Shown piece after piece: positions 1-7,098 of a stretch of 64,000 bases of DNA. Numbering within the stretch: position 1 is the first letter of the stretch; each line of letters opens with the position of its first letter. The notes under the pieces were generated by a model. That model worked only from the letters and a program-made list of their open reading frames with translations. It was not told where the DNA came from and did no database searches. This stretch comes from Undibacterium hunanense. Its GTDB lineage: Bacteria > Pseudomonadota > Gammaproteobacteria > Burkholderiales > Burkholderiaceae_D. Location: assembly GCF_014284335.1 (NCBI RefSeq), contig NZ_JACOGF010000001.1, positions 496,001-560,000 of the forward strand, in the 5' to 3' direction. A program made the translations under genes and the position numbers.

Positions 1-84
1 GCCGTAGAGACAGGCGAAGCGAAGATGATGCAGGACGTACCAAATAAACCAGTTATCATTCAAGCCGCGACCTTGTTAAAATAA
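1..84 (+). CDS. Peptidyl-prolyl cis-trans isomerase, cyclophilin type (C-terminal fragment)
   Basis: Only the last 27 codons are in the window, ending in TAA at 82-84. The readable tail has the cyclophilin ending pattern TGEAKMMQDVP followed by PVIIQAA, closely parallel to the end of the complete cyclophilin 56 bp downstream (TGMFQDVP, then VIIEKAEIV). It is therefore very likely a second cyclophilin of the PpiA/PpiB family, which catalyses cis-trans isomerisation of prolyl peptide bonds. The signal peptide that would mark it as periplasmic lies outside the window, so its location is unknown. The pair looks like a tandem duplication. Family assignment from a tail this short is probable, not certain. 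Confidence 0.75.
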   Translation, partial: AVETGEAKMMQDVPNKPVIIQAATLLK

Positions 85-139
85 GCAAAACTTCAGGCTA
101 TTTACCTATATTTCCAACCTTTTGAAATGAAAGACTATC

Positions 140-628
140 ATGGCTGTTATTCTGACCACTAACTTCGGCGCTATCAAGATTGACCTGAACGAAGAAAAAG
201 CACCAAAAACCGTTGCCAACTTTCTGGCCTATGTGGAATCTGGTCACTATAGCGGCACCATTTTCCATCGCGTGATTGATGGCTTCATGATCCAGGGTGG
301 TGGTTTTGAGCCCGGCATGAATCAGAAATCCACCAATGCGCCTATCGAAAATGAAGCTAAAAACGGCTTGAAAAACGAGCGTTATACACTGGCCATGGCA
401 CGTACTGGCGACCCGCACTCTGCGTCCGCTCAATTCTTCATCAACACGGCAAACAACAGCTTCCTCGACTTTCCTGGTCAGGATGGCTGGGGCTACTGCG
501 TCTTTGGCAAAGTGGTTGAAGGCACTGACATCGTCGACAAAATCAAAGGCGTAAAAACGACACGTACAGGCATGTTCCAGGACGTACCGGTTGAAAATGT
601 CATCATCGAAAAAGCTGAAATCGTTTAA
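140..628 (+). CDS. ppiB: Peptidyl-prolyl cis-trans isomerase B (cytoplasmic cyclophilin)
   Basis: The 162-residue protein is one complete cyclophilin domain without a signal peptide, the usual size and architecture of cytoplasmic PpiB. Visible family signatures are [15 protein letters not shown] (catalytic Arg and Gln), [19 protein letters not shown], and the C-terminal [11 protein letters not shown]. It catalyses prolyl isomerisation during protein folding. The ATG at 140 starts directly with the conserved first strand ([16 protein letters not shown]). It follows the other cyclophilin and precedes lpxH, with only 27 bp between its stop and the lpxH ATG. Its likely terminator is not in that gap but inside the first codons of lpxH (681-718). 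Identification is secure. Confidence 0.96.
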   Translation: MAVILTTNFGAIKIDLNEEKAPKTVANFLAYVESGHYSGTIFHRVIDGFMIQGGGFEPGMNQKSTNAPIENEAKNGLKNERYTLAMARTGDPHSASAQFFINTANNSFLDFPGQDGWGYCVFGKVVEGTDIVDKIKGVKTTRTGMFQDVPVENVIIEKAEIV

Positions 629-655
629 GACCAGCATTTTCCTGCATTTCTTCTC

Positions 656-1462
656 ATGATCGCTGACACCACCGCGCATCAGCAAAAAGCGCAACCAGAA
701 CTGGTTGCGCTTTTTGCTTCCGATACACATTTGAATCCGGCCTTACCCAAAACCACAGAAATTTTCCTGGATTTTCTACAGCAACACGCTCGTCACGCAC
801 CCGCCCTGTACCTGCTGGGAGATCTGTTTGAGTACTGGGTCGGTGACGACAATATTGCCGATTCCTATAACCAGATGATCGTACAGGCTCTGCACGCACT
901 GCAAGAGCATGGGGTAAAACTGTACTGGATAGGTGGAAACCGCGATTTCCTCATAGGCGAAGGTTTTGCCAGGGCTACCGGTGCAGTGTTGTTAGACGAT
1001 CCACATGTGATCGAGGTCGCAGGTCAGCGTATAGCCATTACCCATGGCGACGCGCAATGTACGGATGACCTTGGCTATATGGAGTTCCGGCAAAAAGTCA
1101 GGCAACCTGAATGGCAACAGGCTTTTCTTGCCATGCCGCTGGCACAGCGCAAAAGTATCATCGAAGGCTTTCGCACAGAAAGCAAGATGGAGCAGAAGCA
1201 AAAATCCGCAGAAATCATGGATGTCAATAACACGGCCATCACAGCCCTGTTTGCGCAAACCCGGGCCACGACCCTGATACATGGGCACACCCACAGACCC
1301 GCCATCCACATCCATGATGGCCATGCACGACATGTGCTGGCAGACTGGGACTGCGATACCACGCCCACCCGTGGTGGCTGGCTGGCACTATACAGCGACG
1401 CCAGCATCCAGGCTTACCACCATGATGGCAAACTCGTTACTGAAACCACCATCAGTGATTGA
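656..1462 (+). CDS. lpxH: UDP-2,3-diacylglucosamine diphosphatase LpxH
   Basis: This 268-residue calcineurin-like phosphoesterase hydrolyses UDP-2,3-diacylglucosamine to lipid X and UMP in lipid A synthesis, as a peripheral inner-membrane enzyme. The metal-binding motifs appear in order: SDTHL, GDLFEYWVGDD, GGNRDF, THGD and HGHTHRP. The family usually begins a few residues before the first motif; here ATG 656 adds about 15 residues, and those codons contain a perfect 18-bp-arm inverted repeat that resembles the ppiB terminator. No other ATG/GTG/TTG start is available in frame before the SDTHL motif, so 656 is the best start. The 3' end overlaps the convergent ABC ATPase gene by 11 bp. Confidence 0.94.
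   Translation: MIADTTAHQQKAQPELVALFASDTHLNPALPKTTEIFLDFLQQHARHAPALYLLGDLFEYWVGDDNIADSYNQMIVQALHALQEHGVKLYWIGGNRDFLIGEGFARATGAVLLDDPHVIEVAGQRIAITHGDAQCTDDLGYMEFRQKVRQPEWQQAFLAMPLAQRKSIIEGFRTESKMEQKQKSAEIMDVNNTAITALFAQTRATTLIHGHTHRPAIHIHDGHARHVLADWDCDTTPTRGGWLALYSDASIQAYHHDGKLVTETTISD
681..718. terminator. Perfect 18-bp-arm inverted repeat, terminator-like, inside the start of lpxH
   Basis: Arms 681-698 and 701-718 are exact reverse complements separated by only AA. The right arm ends in a run of five T and the left arm begins with a run of five A, so it can act as an intrinsic terminator on either strand. It lies 53 bp after the ppiB stop but within lpxH codons 9-21. It is probably the ppiB terminator, and translation of lpxH would be expected to affect its folding. 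Confidence 0.7.
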
Positions 1463-2144
1463 TTTCATCCCCGCGCAAATGACCGGCACTGATCGTCAGC
1501 ACCCGGCCACAACGCGCCGCAATCGACAAATCATGCGTCACCAGCACCAGGGTTGAGCCGCGTTCACGATTCAATTTGAACATCAGATTGATAATGGCAT
1601 CACCGGTGGCCGCATCCAGGCTGCCGGTTGGCTCATCTGCAAACAGCAGTGGCGGCTCAGTCACAAAAGCCCTGGCCAGCGCCACCCTCTGTTGCTCACC
1701 ACCGGACAAAAACTTGGGGTAATGCCGCAGGCGTGATGCCAATCCAACCTGTTCCAGCATTTCTTCCGCCTTGGCACGGGCCTGTTTTTCACCGCGCAAT
1801 TCCAGCGGCAGCATGACATTTTCCAGGGCGTTAAGATGCATCAGCAACTGAAATGATTGAAAAACAAAACCCAGTTTTTCTTTGCGAAACTGCGCCCTGC
1901 CGTCTTCATCCAAAGCAAAAATATCTACTCCATCAAGCACGACACGACCTTCTGTCGGCGTATCCAGGCCAGCCAGTATGCCCAGCAGCGTGGATTTACC
2001 GGAACCCGAAGCGCCAACAATTGCAAGCGTTTGTCCAGCTTGCGCGGTAAAATCAATACCATTGAGTATGCTTAGTTCGCCCGTTGCATCAGCTACGCGC
2101 TTGACTAAATGCTTCACTTCGATTGCCGCTTTATTTGATTCCAT
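1452..2144 (-). CDS. ybbA: YbbA/LolD-type ABC transporter ATP-binding protein
   Basis: This is a 230-residue ABC ATPase of the MacB/LolD/YbbA branch. It has Walker A GASGSGKST, Q-loop FVFQSFQLL, signature LSGGEQQRVALARAF and Walker B LLFADEPTGSLD. In E. coli, YbbA pairs with the FtsX-type permease YbbP and is divergent from tesA; the divergence from tesA is kept here, but the YbbP-like permease lies about 25 kb away (26827-29349). The start was set at 2144 (MESNKAAIEV) because a longer in-frame start at 2195 would run into the tesA coding region and adds residues not expected for the family. The role is probably export or extraction of a hydrophobic substrate from the inner membrane. The substrate cannot be read from sequence. 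Confidence 0.9.
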   Translation of the reverse strand: MESNKAAIEVKHLVKRVADATGELSILNGIDFTAQAGQTLAIVGASGSGKSTLLGILAGLDTPTEGRVVLDGVDIFALDEDGRAQFRKEKLGFVFQSFQLLMHLNALENVMLPLELRGEKQARAKAEEMLEQVGLASRLRHYPKFLSGGEQQRVALARAFVTEPPLLFADEPTGSLDAATGDAIINLMFKLNRERGSTLVLVTHDLSIAARCGRVLTISAGHLRGDEINH

Positions 2145-2158
2145 AAGGTTTTCTTTGT

Positions 2159-2812
2159 ATGCTACTTTTACGGTTCTTATTACGTCATGCGACAAGACAT
2201 GTACAACAAGTCATTGTGCTCCTGGCTTTTGCAGTTTCAGCCTTGCCTGCTTATTCTGCATCAAAAACAGTTGTTGTGCTCGGTGACAGCCTGTCCGCAG
2301 AGTATGGACTGACGCGCGGCAAGGGCTGGGTTGCCCTGCTGGAGCAAAGATTACAGCAAAAAAACATAGCGGCCACCGTCATCAATGCCAGCATCAGCGG
2401 TGACACCACCAGCGGTGGCAAGGCCAGGCTGGGGCAACTGCTGGACAAATACCATCCCGACATCGTCATCATAGAACTGGGTGGCAATGATGCCCTGCGT
2501 GGTCTATCACTTAATGCCTCTGAAGCGAATTTCAAGAGCATGATAGACATGGCCCAGGCCACCCGCGCCAAAGTCCTGCTGGTCGGTATGCGTATACCTC
2601 CCAATTATGGACCAGATTATTCCGAACGCTTCTTTTCACTGTATGCAAAACTGGCGAAAAGCATGAAGCTGGCCCTGGTTCCTTTTCTGCTCGAAGGCGT
2701 AGCCGAAAAAAATGAATTATTCCAGGCCGACAGAATCCATCCAGTGGCCGAAGCACACCCCCAGATATTGAACAATGTCTGGCCACATCTGCTGCCTTTA
2801 CTGGGCAAATGA
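2159..2812 (+). CDS. tesA: Arylesterase / acyl-CoA thioesterase I / lysophospholipase TesA (SGNH hydrolase)
   Basis: The 217-residue protein begins with a hydrophobic signal peptide (about residues 14-34, likely cleavage near AYSA-S) and so acts in the periplasm. The SGNH hydrolase blocks are present: GDSLSAEYG with nucleophile Ser44, a block I-III Gly/Asn pair (SGDTTSGG, GGNDALRG), and the C-terminal DRIHP holding the Asp-His of the triad. It hydrolyses acyl esters and thioesters. The start codon is 14 bp from the divergent YbbA-type gene, so each promoter must lie in the other gene. An AAGG sits about 10 nt before the ATG. mnmH follows after 3 bp, implying a shared transcript. Confidence 0.94.
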   Translation: MLLLRFLLRHATRHVQQVIVLLAFAVSALPAYSASKTVVVLGDSLSAEYGLTRGKGWVALLEQRLQQKNIAATVINASISGDTTSGGKARLGQLLDKYHPDIVIIELGGNDALRGLSLNASEANFKSMIDMAQATRAKVLLVGMRIPPNYGPDYSERFFSLYAKLAKSMKLALVPFLLEGVAEKNELFQADRIHPVAEAHPQILNNVWPHLLPLLGK

Positions 2813-2815
2813 CGC

Positions 2816-3880
2816 ATGAAATATCCTGAGATAGTCGAATTTGCCGATGTCTTGCAGCGTCGCAGCGAATTCGACACCATCATCGATGTGCGCAGCGAAG
2901 CAGAATTTGCAGAAGACCATATTGCAGGTGCCATCAACTGCCCGGTGCTGGACAACCAGCAACGCATCGTCGTTGGCACCATGTACAAGCAAACCGGCTC
3001 ATTTGAAGCCAAGCGCCTGGGGGCCGCTCTGGTGGCCAAAAATATTGCGCAGCACATAGAAACACACTTTCATGACAAGCCACGTGACTGGAAACCCCTG
3101 ATCTATTGTTGGCGTGGTGGCAATCGCAGTGGTGCCATGGCGCATATCTTTGCCAGGATAGGCTGGCCGGTAGCGCAGCTGAACGGCGGCTATAAAGCCT
3201 ACCGGCAGCACGTCAACCACAGTCTGATAAACGAGATTGCACATTTCCAGTGGCGCGTCTTGTGTGGCCCTACCGGCAGCGGCAAAAGCCATCTGTTACG
3301 CAGCCTGGCCGCAGCTGGTGCGCAAGTGCTGGACCTGGAAGACATGGCAGCCCATCGCGGCTCTGTGCTCGGTAGCATCCCGGATTGCCCACAACCTGCA
3401 CAAAAACAGTTTGAAAGCCGGATTTTCTGGCAACTACAAGGTTTCAATCACCAGCAAGTGATTTATGTGGAAGCAGAAAGCAAAAAAATCGGCAACATCA
3501 GAGTGCCCGAAGTATTGATGGATACCATACGCAAAGCACCATGCATCGCTGTGCAAATGACGATAGAAAAACGCGTGGATTTACTGATGCAGGAATACGC
3601 ACACTTCATCCTGTCGCCCACCAGCCTGAATAAGCAACTGGACTTTCTGGTTAGCCTGTATGGCAAAGAAAAAATCGCTGCCTGGCGTCAATTGGCCAAT
3701 AATGGTGAACTTGGCTTGCTGGTAAAAAACCTGCTGGAACAGCATTATGACCCGGCATATAAAAAATCAGTCGACCGTAATTTTGCCGGTGCTGCCACGG
3801 CAAAGGTGATACAGCAGGACAACATCGCAGAATCGGATTTCAGCCACTCAGCGCAACAGATACTGCATGGCATTGCATGA
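2816..3880 (+). CDS. mnmH: tRNA 2-selenouridine synthase MnmH (SelU, YbbB)
   Basis: The 354-residue protein replaces sulfur with selenium at the wobble 2-thiouridine of Lys, Glu and Gln tRNAs, using selenophosphate and a geranylated intermediate. An N-terminal rhodanese domain (about 1-130) carries the catalytic Cys98 in YCWRGGNRSG. It is followed by a P-loop domain with GPTGSGKS at 151-158. Length and domain order match the family. The ATG comes 3 bp after the tesA stop, indicating translational coupling. Its presence predicts a selenophosphate synthetase (SelD) elsewhere in the genome; none is in this window. Confidence 0.95.
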   Translation: MKYPEIVEFADVLQRRSEFDTIIDVRSEAEFAEDHIAGAINCPVLDNQQRIVVGTMYKQTGSFEAKRLGAALVAKNIAQHIETHFHDKPRDWKPLIYCWRGGNRSGAMAHIFARIGWPVAQLNGGYKAYRQHVNHSLINEIAHFQWRVLCGPTGSGKSHLLRSLAAAGAQVLDLEDMAAHRGSVLGSIPDCPQPAQKQFESRIFWQLQGFNHQQVIYVEAESKKIGNIRVPEVLMDTIRKAPCIAVQMTIEKRVDLLMQEYAHFILSPTSLNKQLDFLVSLYGKEKIAAWRQLANNGELGLLVKNLLEQHYDPAYKKSVDRNFAGAATAKVIQQDNIAESDFSHSAQQILHGIA

Positions 3881-3908
3881 ACATGCGCTGCAATATCAGC
3901 TATCCACA

Positions 3909-4052
3909 TCAGCCATCTACATCATCGACGATGCGCTGACCTTCCTGCTCAAGTTCATCAAACTGATTGTGACTGATTGCCCACCAGAACACGGCCCCTA
4001 TCGCAAAGACAAGCACCAGGCTAAGAGGAACCAGCAAATATAAAATATCCAT
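3909..4052 (-). CDS. ccoS: cbb3-type cytochrome oxidase assembly protein CcoS
   Basis: This is a short 47-residue gene read directly from the minus strand. It begins MDILYLLVPLSL, has one membrane helix (about residues 3-24) ending in the typical VFWWAI, and then an acidic tail (QFDELEQEGQRIVDD). The length, the MDIL-type start and the helix followed by a W-W pair fit CcoS, a single-span membrane protein required to insert cofactors into cbb3 oxidase. The start follows the ccoI stop by 3 bp, giving the standard ccoI-ccoS order and tight translational coupling. Confidence 0.92.
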   Translation of the reverse strand: MDILYLLVPLSLVLVFAIGAVFWWAISHNQFDELEQEGQRIVDDVDG

Positions 4053-4055
4053 ACA

Positions 4056-6350
4056 TCAAGCCTGTTCCTGCAATACATGCAGGGGTTGTGGCAAACGATA
4101 AAGCCGCAAAGCATTCAACACCACAATCAGGGAACTCAGGGACATGCCCAAAGCAGCATGCCAGGGCTCCAGCAAACCGCTGATTGCGGCGGGAATCGCA
4201 ATCAAATTATAAAACACTGCCCATGCCAGGTTTTCACGTATCAGCGCATACGCCTTGGCCGCCAGCGTCAAACCAAAATCCAGGTCCAGCAAACGATTCG
4301 ACATCAATAGCATGTCACTGCGCGATTGTGAAATGGCAGCGCCCTGCCCCATGGCAACCGAAACATCTGCCAACCCCAGTACCGGGCCATCATTCATGCC
4401 ATCCCCCACCATGACGACAACATGGCCTGCAGCCTGCAATTGCCGCACGGCTTCATATTTTCCAGCCGGACTCAGGCCAGCACGGGCATTCTGGATATCG
4501 CATTGGGCAGCGACCCGGGCCACGACTTCTGCCCGGTCACCCGACAGCAGCAATATTTTTTTACCCTTGCTTTTCAATTGGCGGATAGCTGCGACAGCAT
4601 CATCACGCAAGACATCGTCAAGGGCAAACAGGAATAGCGCCTCCTGTTCCGTCGCCAGCACTGCCAGTGTTTGCTGTTTCAATACATCAGGGATATCCAG
4701 GTGTATGCCAGCAAGTGCAAAACCGGGATTACCCAGACGGTATCGCACACCGCCTACGACAGCCTCCAGCCCGGCCCCTGGCACTTCATGCAGGCTGAGT
4801 AAATCGTCAGCTTGTACCGCAGATGTTTTGCCTGCCTTGTGTAAGGCTATATAAGGTGTCAAATAATCGGCTATAGCCCGGGATACCGGATGACTGGAAC
4901 GGGAGGCCAGTGCAAAGGCAATCTGTCTGGCACGCTCATATTCATGTTCGTTTCCATCCCGCTGTTGCAGTAGCAGCATCTGGTCAACCTGTAATTTACC
5001 CAAAGTCAGTGTGCCGGTTTTATCAAATACGATATGCGTGGCAGATGCCATTGCCTGTATCGCACGCGATTTGGTCAGCAGCACACCATTTTTTGCCAGT
5101 ATGCCGATAGCAGCGGACATGACGCCTGGCGTTGCCAGCGACAAGGCACAAGGACAGGTGACGACAACAATGCTGATGGCAATCCAGAACGCGCGCGCAC
5201 TGTCGATATGCCACCAGACTACTCCGCTGATAATTGACAGCAGCAAAATGATCAACAGGAAACGGCTGGCGTGTTTGTCTGCCAGTAAAACCAGCGGCGG
5301 CTTCTCTGATGCAGCCGCCTCCATCATCGCAATCAGTTGGGACAATTGTGTTGCGCCCCCCACTTCTTGCGTCTGCATGACCAGCGCACCACTGATATTG
5401 ATGGCGCCGGCAATCAGCTTGCTGCCTGCGGTTTTGGGCACAGGTAATGATTCGCCCGTCATCAAAGCTTCGTCACAGGCGCTGTCACCAGCAATCACGA
5501 TGCCGTCAGCAGGAATATGTTCGCCAGCAGCCACCAGTACCATATCACCAACACGCAAAGCACTGATATCGATCTGTTCTGTTTGTGCTTGTTGCGGATA
5601 ATCGACGAAACGCTGGGCCATACCAGGCGTCAATTGCGTCAGTATGCGCAGCGCCGCACTGGTTTTTTTCTGCACCCTGGATTCGATCAGACGCGCGCCC
5701 AGCAATAGAAACACAAACATGATGGCCGAATCAAAATACACCGCACCACCGGCAAATGTCGCCCACACGCTGGCCAGGAAAGTACACAAGATCCCCAGCG
5801 ACACTGGCACATCCATGCCTACATGCCGGTTTTTAAGGTCACGCCAGGCCGAACGGAAAAATGGCATTGCAGAAAAACCGATAACCGGTATGGTGATGAT
5901 CATGCTGGCGATTTTTAACAGACGATCCAGATCCGGCGTCAAATCACCATCGATCTGCGGCACCGGTACCAGGTAGGCAGGAAAGGCATACATCATCACT
6001 TGCATCATGGCGAAACCGGCAACAAACAGCCGCCACAATGCCAGCCTGCCTTCCTTTTTTTCCATCGCATCGGGCGACTGGCTCGCAGGCAAGGCCCCGT
6101 AACCCAGATCCATGATGGCTGACAAAATACGCTTCAGCGAAACCAGATCAGGATTCCAGACTACATCTGCCCGATGGCTGGCAGAATTGATTTTGAAGGA
6201 AGAAACGCCAGCCAGCTGACGCACGCGAAATTCGATCAGTTGCACGCAGGCGGCACAGCGCATACCAGACAAATTCAGCTTTTCATTCTCAAGTGCAAGT
6301 TTCACATCGCTGACACTTGCCGTGGTCATGGTATTTACCAAAGTGCTCAT
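4056..6350 (-). CDS. ccoI: Copper-translocating P-type ATPase CcoI/FixI for cbb3 oxidase maturation
   Basis: The 764-residue P1B-type ATPase moves copper across the inner membrane for the binuclear centre of cbb3 oxidase. Its N-terminal HMA domain has Cys32-x2-Cys35 (MRCAACVQL), the transmembrane copper motif CPC is at 399-401, phosphorylation motif DKTGT at 443-447, and the hinge GDGMNDGP is near the C terminus. Many CcoI/FixI proteins begin with an extra cysteine-rich metal-binding domain; here that domain is a separate 80-residue protein ending 5 bp before this ATG in another frame. The ATG is preceded only by that overlap-like junction, suggesting coupled translation. ccoS follows directly. 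A perfect FNR box lies upstream of the set. Confidence 0.95.
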   Translation of the reverse strand: MSTLVNTMTTASVSDVKLALENEKLNLSGMRCAACVQLIEFRVRQLAGVSSFKINSASHRADVVWNPDLVSLKRILSAIMDLGYGALPASQSPDAMEKKEGRLALWRLFVAGFAMMQVMMYAFPAYLVPVPQIDGDLTPDLDRLLKIASMIITIPVIGFSAMPFFRSAWRDLKNRHVGMDVPVSLGILCTFLASVWATFAGGAVYFDSAIMFVFLLLGARLIESRVQKKTSAALRILTQLTPGMAQRFVDYPQQAQTEQIDISALRVGDMVLVAAGEHIPADGIVIAGDSACDEALMTGESLPVPKTAGSKLIAGAINISGALVMQTQEVGGATQLSQLIAMMEAAASEKPPLVLLADKHASRFLLIILLLSIISGVVWWHIDSARAFWIAISIVVVTCPCALSLATPGVMSAAIGILAKNGVLLTKSRAIQAMASATHIVFDKTGTLTLGKLQVDQMLLLQQRDGNEHEYERARQIAFALASRSSHPVSRAIADYLTPYIALHKAGKTSAVQADDLLSLHEVPGAGLEAVVGGVRYRLGNPGFALAGIHLDIPDVLKQQTLAVLATEQEALFLFALDDVLRDDAVAAIRQLKSKGKKILLLSGDRAEVVARVAAQCDIQNARAGLSPAGKYEAVRQLQAAGHVVVMVGDGMNDGPVLGLADVSVAMGQGAAISQSRSDMLLMSNRLLDLDFGLTLAAKAYALIRENLAWAVFYNLIAIPAAISGLLEPWHAALGMSLSSLIVVLNALRLYRLPQPLHVLQEQA

Positions 6351-6355
6351 GTCGG

Positions 6356-6598
6356 TTAGCCGGCGCTGCTCAGGCGGGCCTTATTTTTCAGGTAGGCAGC
6401 GACCAGGTGATTTTGTTCTATGGTCCGTAGTATTGCCAGGCACCCGTGGCAACACACCTGTTGCGGGCTGCCATTGAAGGTGACCGTCAGGGCATTGCGC
6501 TCACGCATGGTTTCATCGCAATGAAAACAGTTCAGCCTGCCACCCGTCCGCAAGGACAAAAAGCCGGTCTCCAGTCGAGATAAAAAAGCAAATGCCAT
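6356..6598 (-). CDS. Stand-alone cation-ATPase metal-binding domain protein (detached CcoI N terminus)
   Basis: This 80-residue protein contains Cys-Phe-His-Cys (CFHCDE) and, about 25 residues later, CCHGC followed by an Ile/Leu-rich helix ending in AAYLKNK. This is the pattern of the domain that normally forms the N terminus of CcoI-type ATPases (Pfam ATPase-cat_bd family, by recollection of the C-x2-C...CC-x2-C layout). The start at 6598 has a good AGGGA ribosome site 6 nt upstream. The stop is 5 bp before the ccoI ATG and the two frames differ. Either the domain is genuinely encoded separately, or a small indel broke a once-fused gene. It probably binds copper for CcoI. Confidence 0.8.
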   Translation of the reverse strand: MAFAFLSRLETGFLSLRTGGRLNCFHCDETMRERNALTVTFNGSPQQVCCHGCLAILRTIEQNHLVAAYLKNKARLSSAG

Positions 6599-6641
6599 GA
6601 TTCCCTGAAAGGTGGGAGAGGTGGGACAGAATGAATGAAAT

Positions 6642-6680
6642 TCTATAAGGAAATAAAATCGGGAACTTGATCTGGATCAA
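6642..6680 (-). promoter_or_regulatory. FNR/ANR-type box and -10 for the ccoI operon
   Basis: Positions 6667-6680 read TTGATCTGGATCAA, an exact match to the FNR/ANR consensus TTGAT-N4-ATCAA. Reading leftwards, a TATAGA -10 element lies at 6647-6642. A transcript start near 6632 would put the box centre close to -41.5, the class II activator position. This predicts oxygen-limited activation of the small metal-binding gene, ccoI and ccoS, as known for cbb3 maturation genes. Confidence 0.85.
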
Positions 6681-6758
6681 GCAGGAGAACTGCTTAGTCA
6701 CAGATGCAGCATAGGTGCATCAGGTACAGATCAGATGCTGATCAAATAAAGCAGGCAT

Positions 6759-6792
6759 AAAAAAACGGCAGCGTTGCACTGCCGTCCTTTTT
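6759..6792. terminator. Bidirectional intrinsic terminator between the sppA side and the ccoI promoter
   Basis: Arms ACGGCAG (6765-6771) and CTGCCGT (6779-6785) flank a 7-base loop. A run of seven A on the left gives a strong T tract on the minus strand, and CCTTTTT on the right serves the plus strand. It insulates the ccoI promoter from minus-strand transcription arriving from sppA or from the 6793-7098 stretch. Confidence 0.85.
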
Positions 6793-7098
6793 ACATCATG
6801 GATGCTACATAGCGAGGAGTCCGAGAAACCTCTGGTCCGTCAACTACACGGATATGCGCTGCACAAATTGTATGTCATTCCACTTCATTAATAACCGGCA
6901 CACCAGACATTACCGGAGCTCAAATTTAATCCGCCCAGGATACAAAAAAGATTTTTGTATATCGACCTCCTTCTTTTGAACCAGTTACGCCCCTACTATA
7001 GGCCAAGCCAGAAACAAGAGAAAGAAAAAAATAACTATGCAAGCAGCGTCGGGGATTAAAGAAATCAACCAAACTAAATAGCTGATTTCATTATGCCA
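6793..7098 (-). other. Gene-free stretch with transcript-like features; possible small RNA or sppA 3' UTR
   Basis: No convincing protein gene is present. On the minus strand there is a perfect Shine-Dalgarno string AAGGAGGT at 6972-6965 followed closely by a hairpin with 9-bp arms (6952-6960 and 6940-6948, loop of 3), then an 11-codon ATG reading frame at 6910-6875 without a good ribosome site, and finally the terminator at 6785-6759. A TATAGT near 6998 could be a -10 element but lacks a good -35. The stretch could be the 3' UTR of sppA or an independent small RNA. Confidence 0.35.

Noticed and set aside
6961-6975. Plus-strand ACCTCCTT as a 16S rRNA 3' end fragment
   Set aside because: Flanking bases do not match the 16S 3' end; the match is only to the SD complement, so it is treated as a minus-strand SD-like string.
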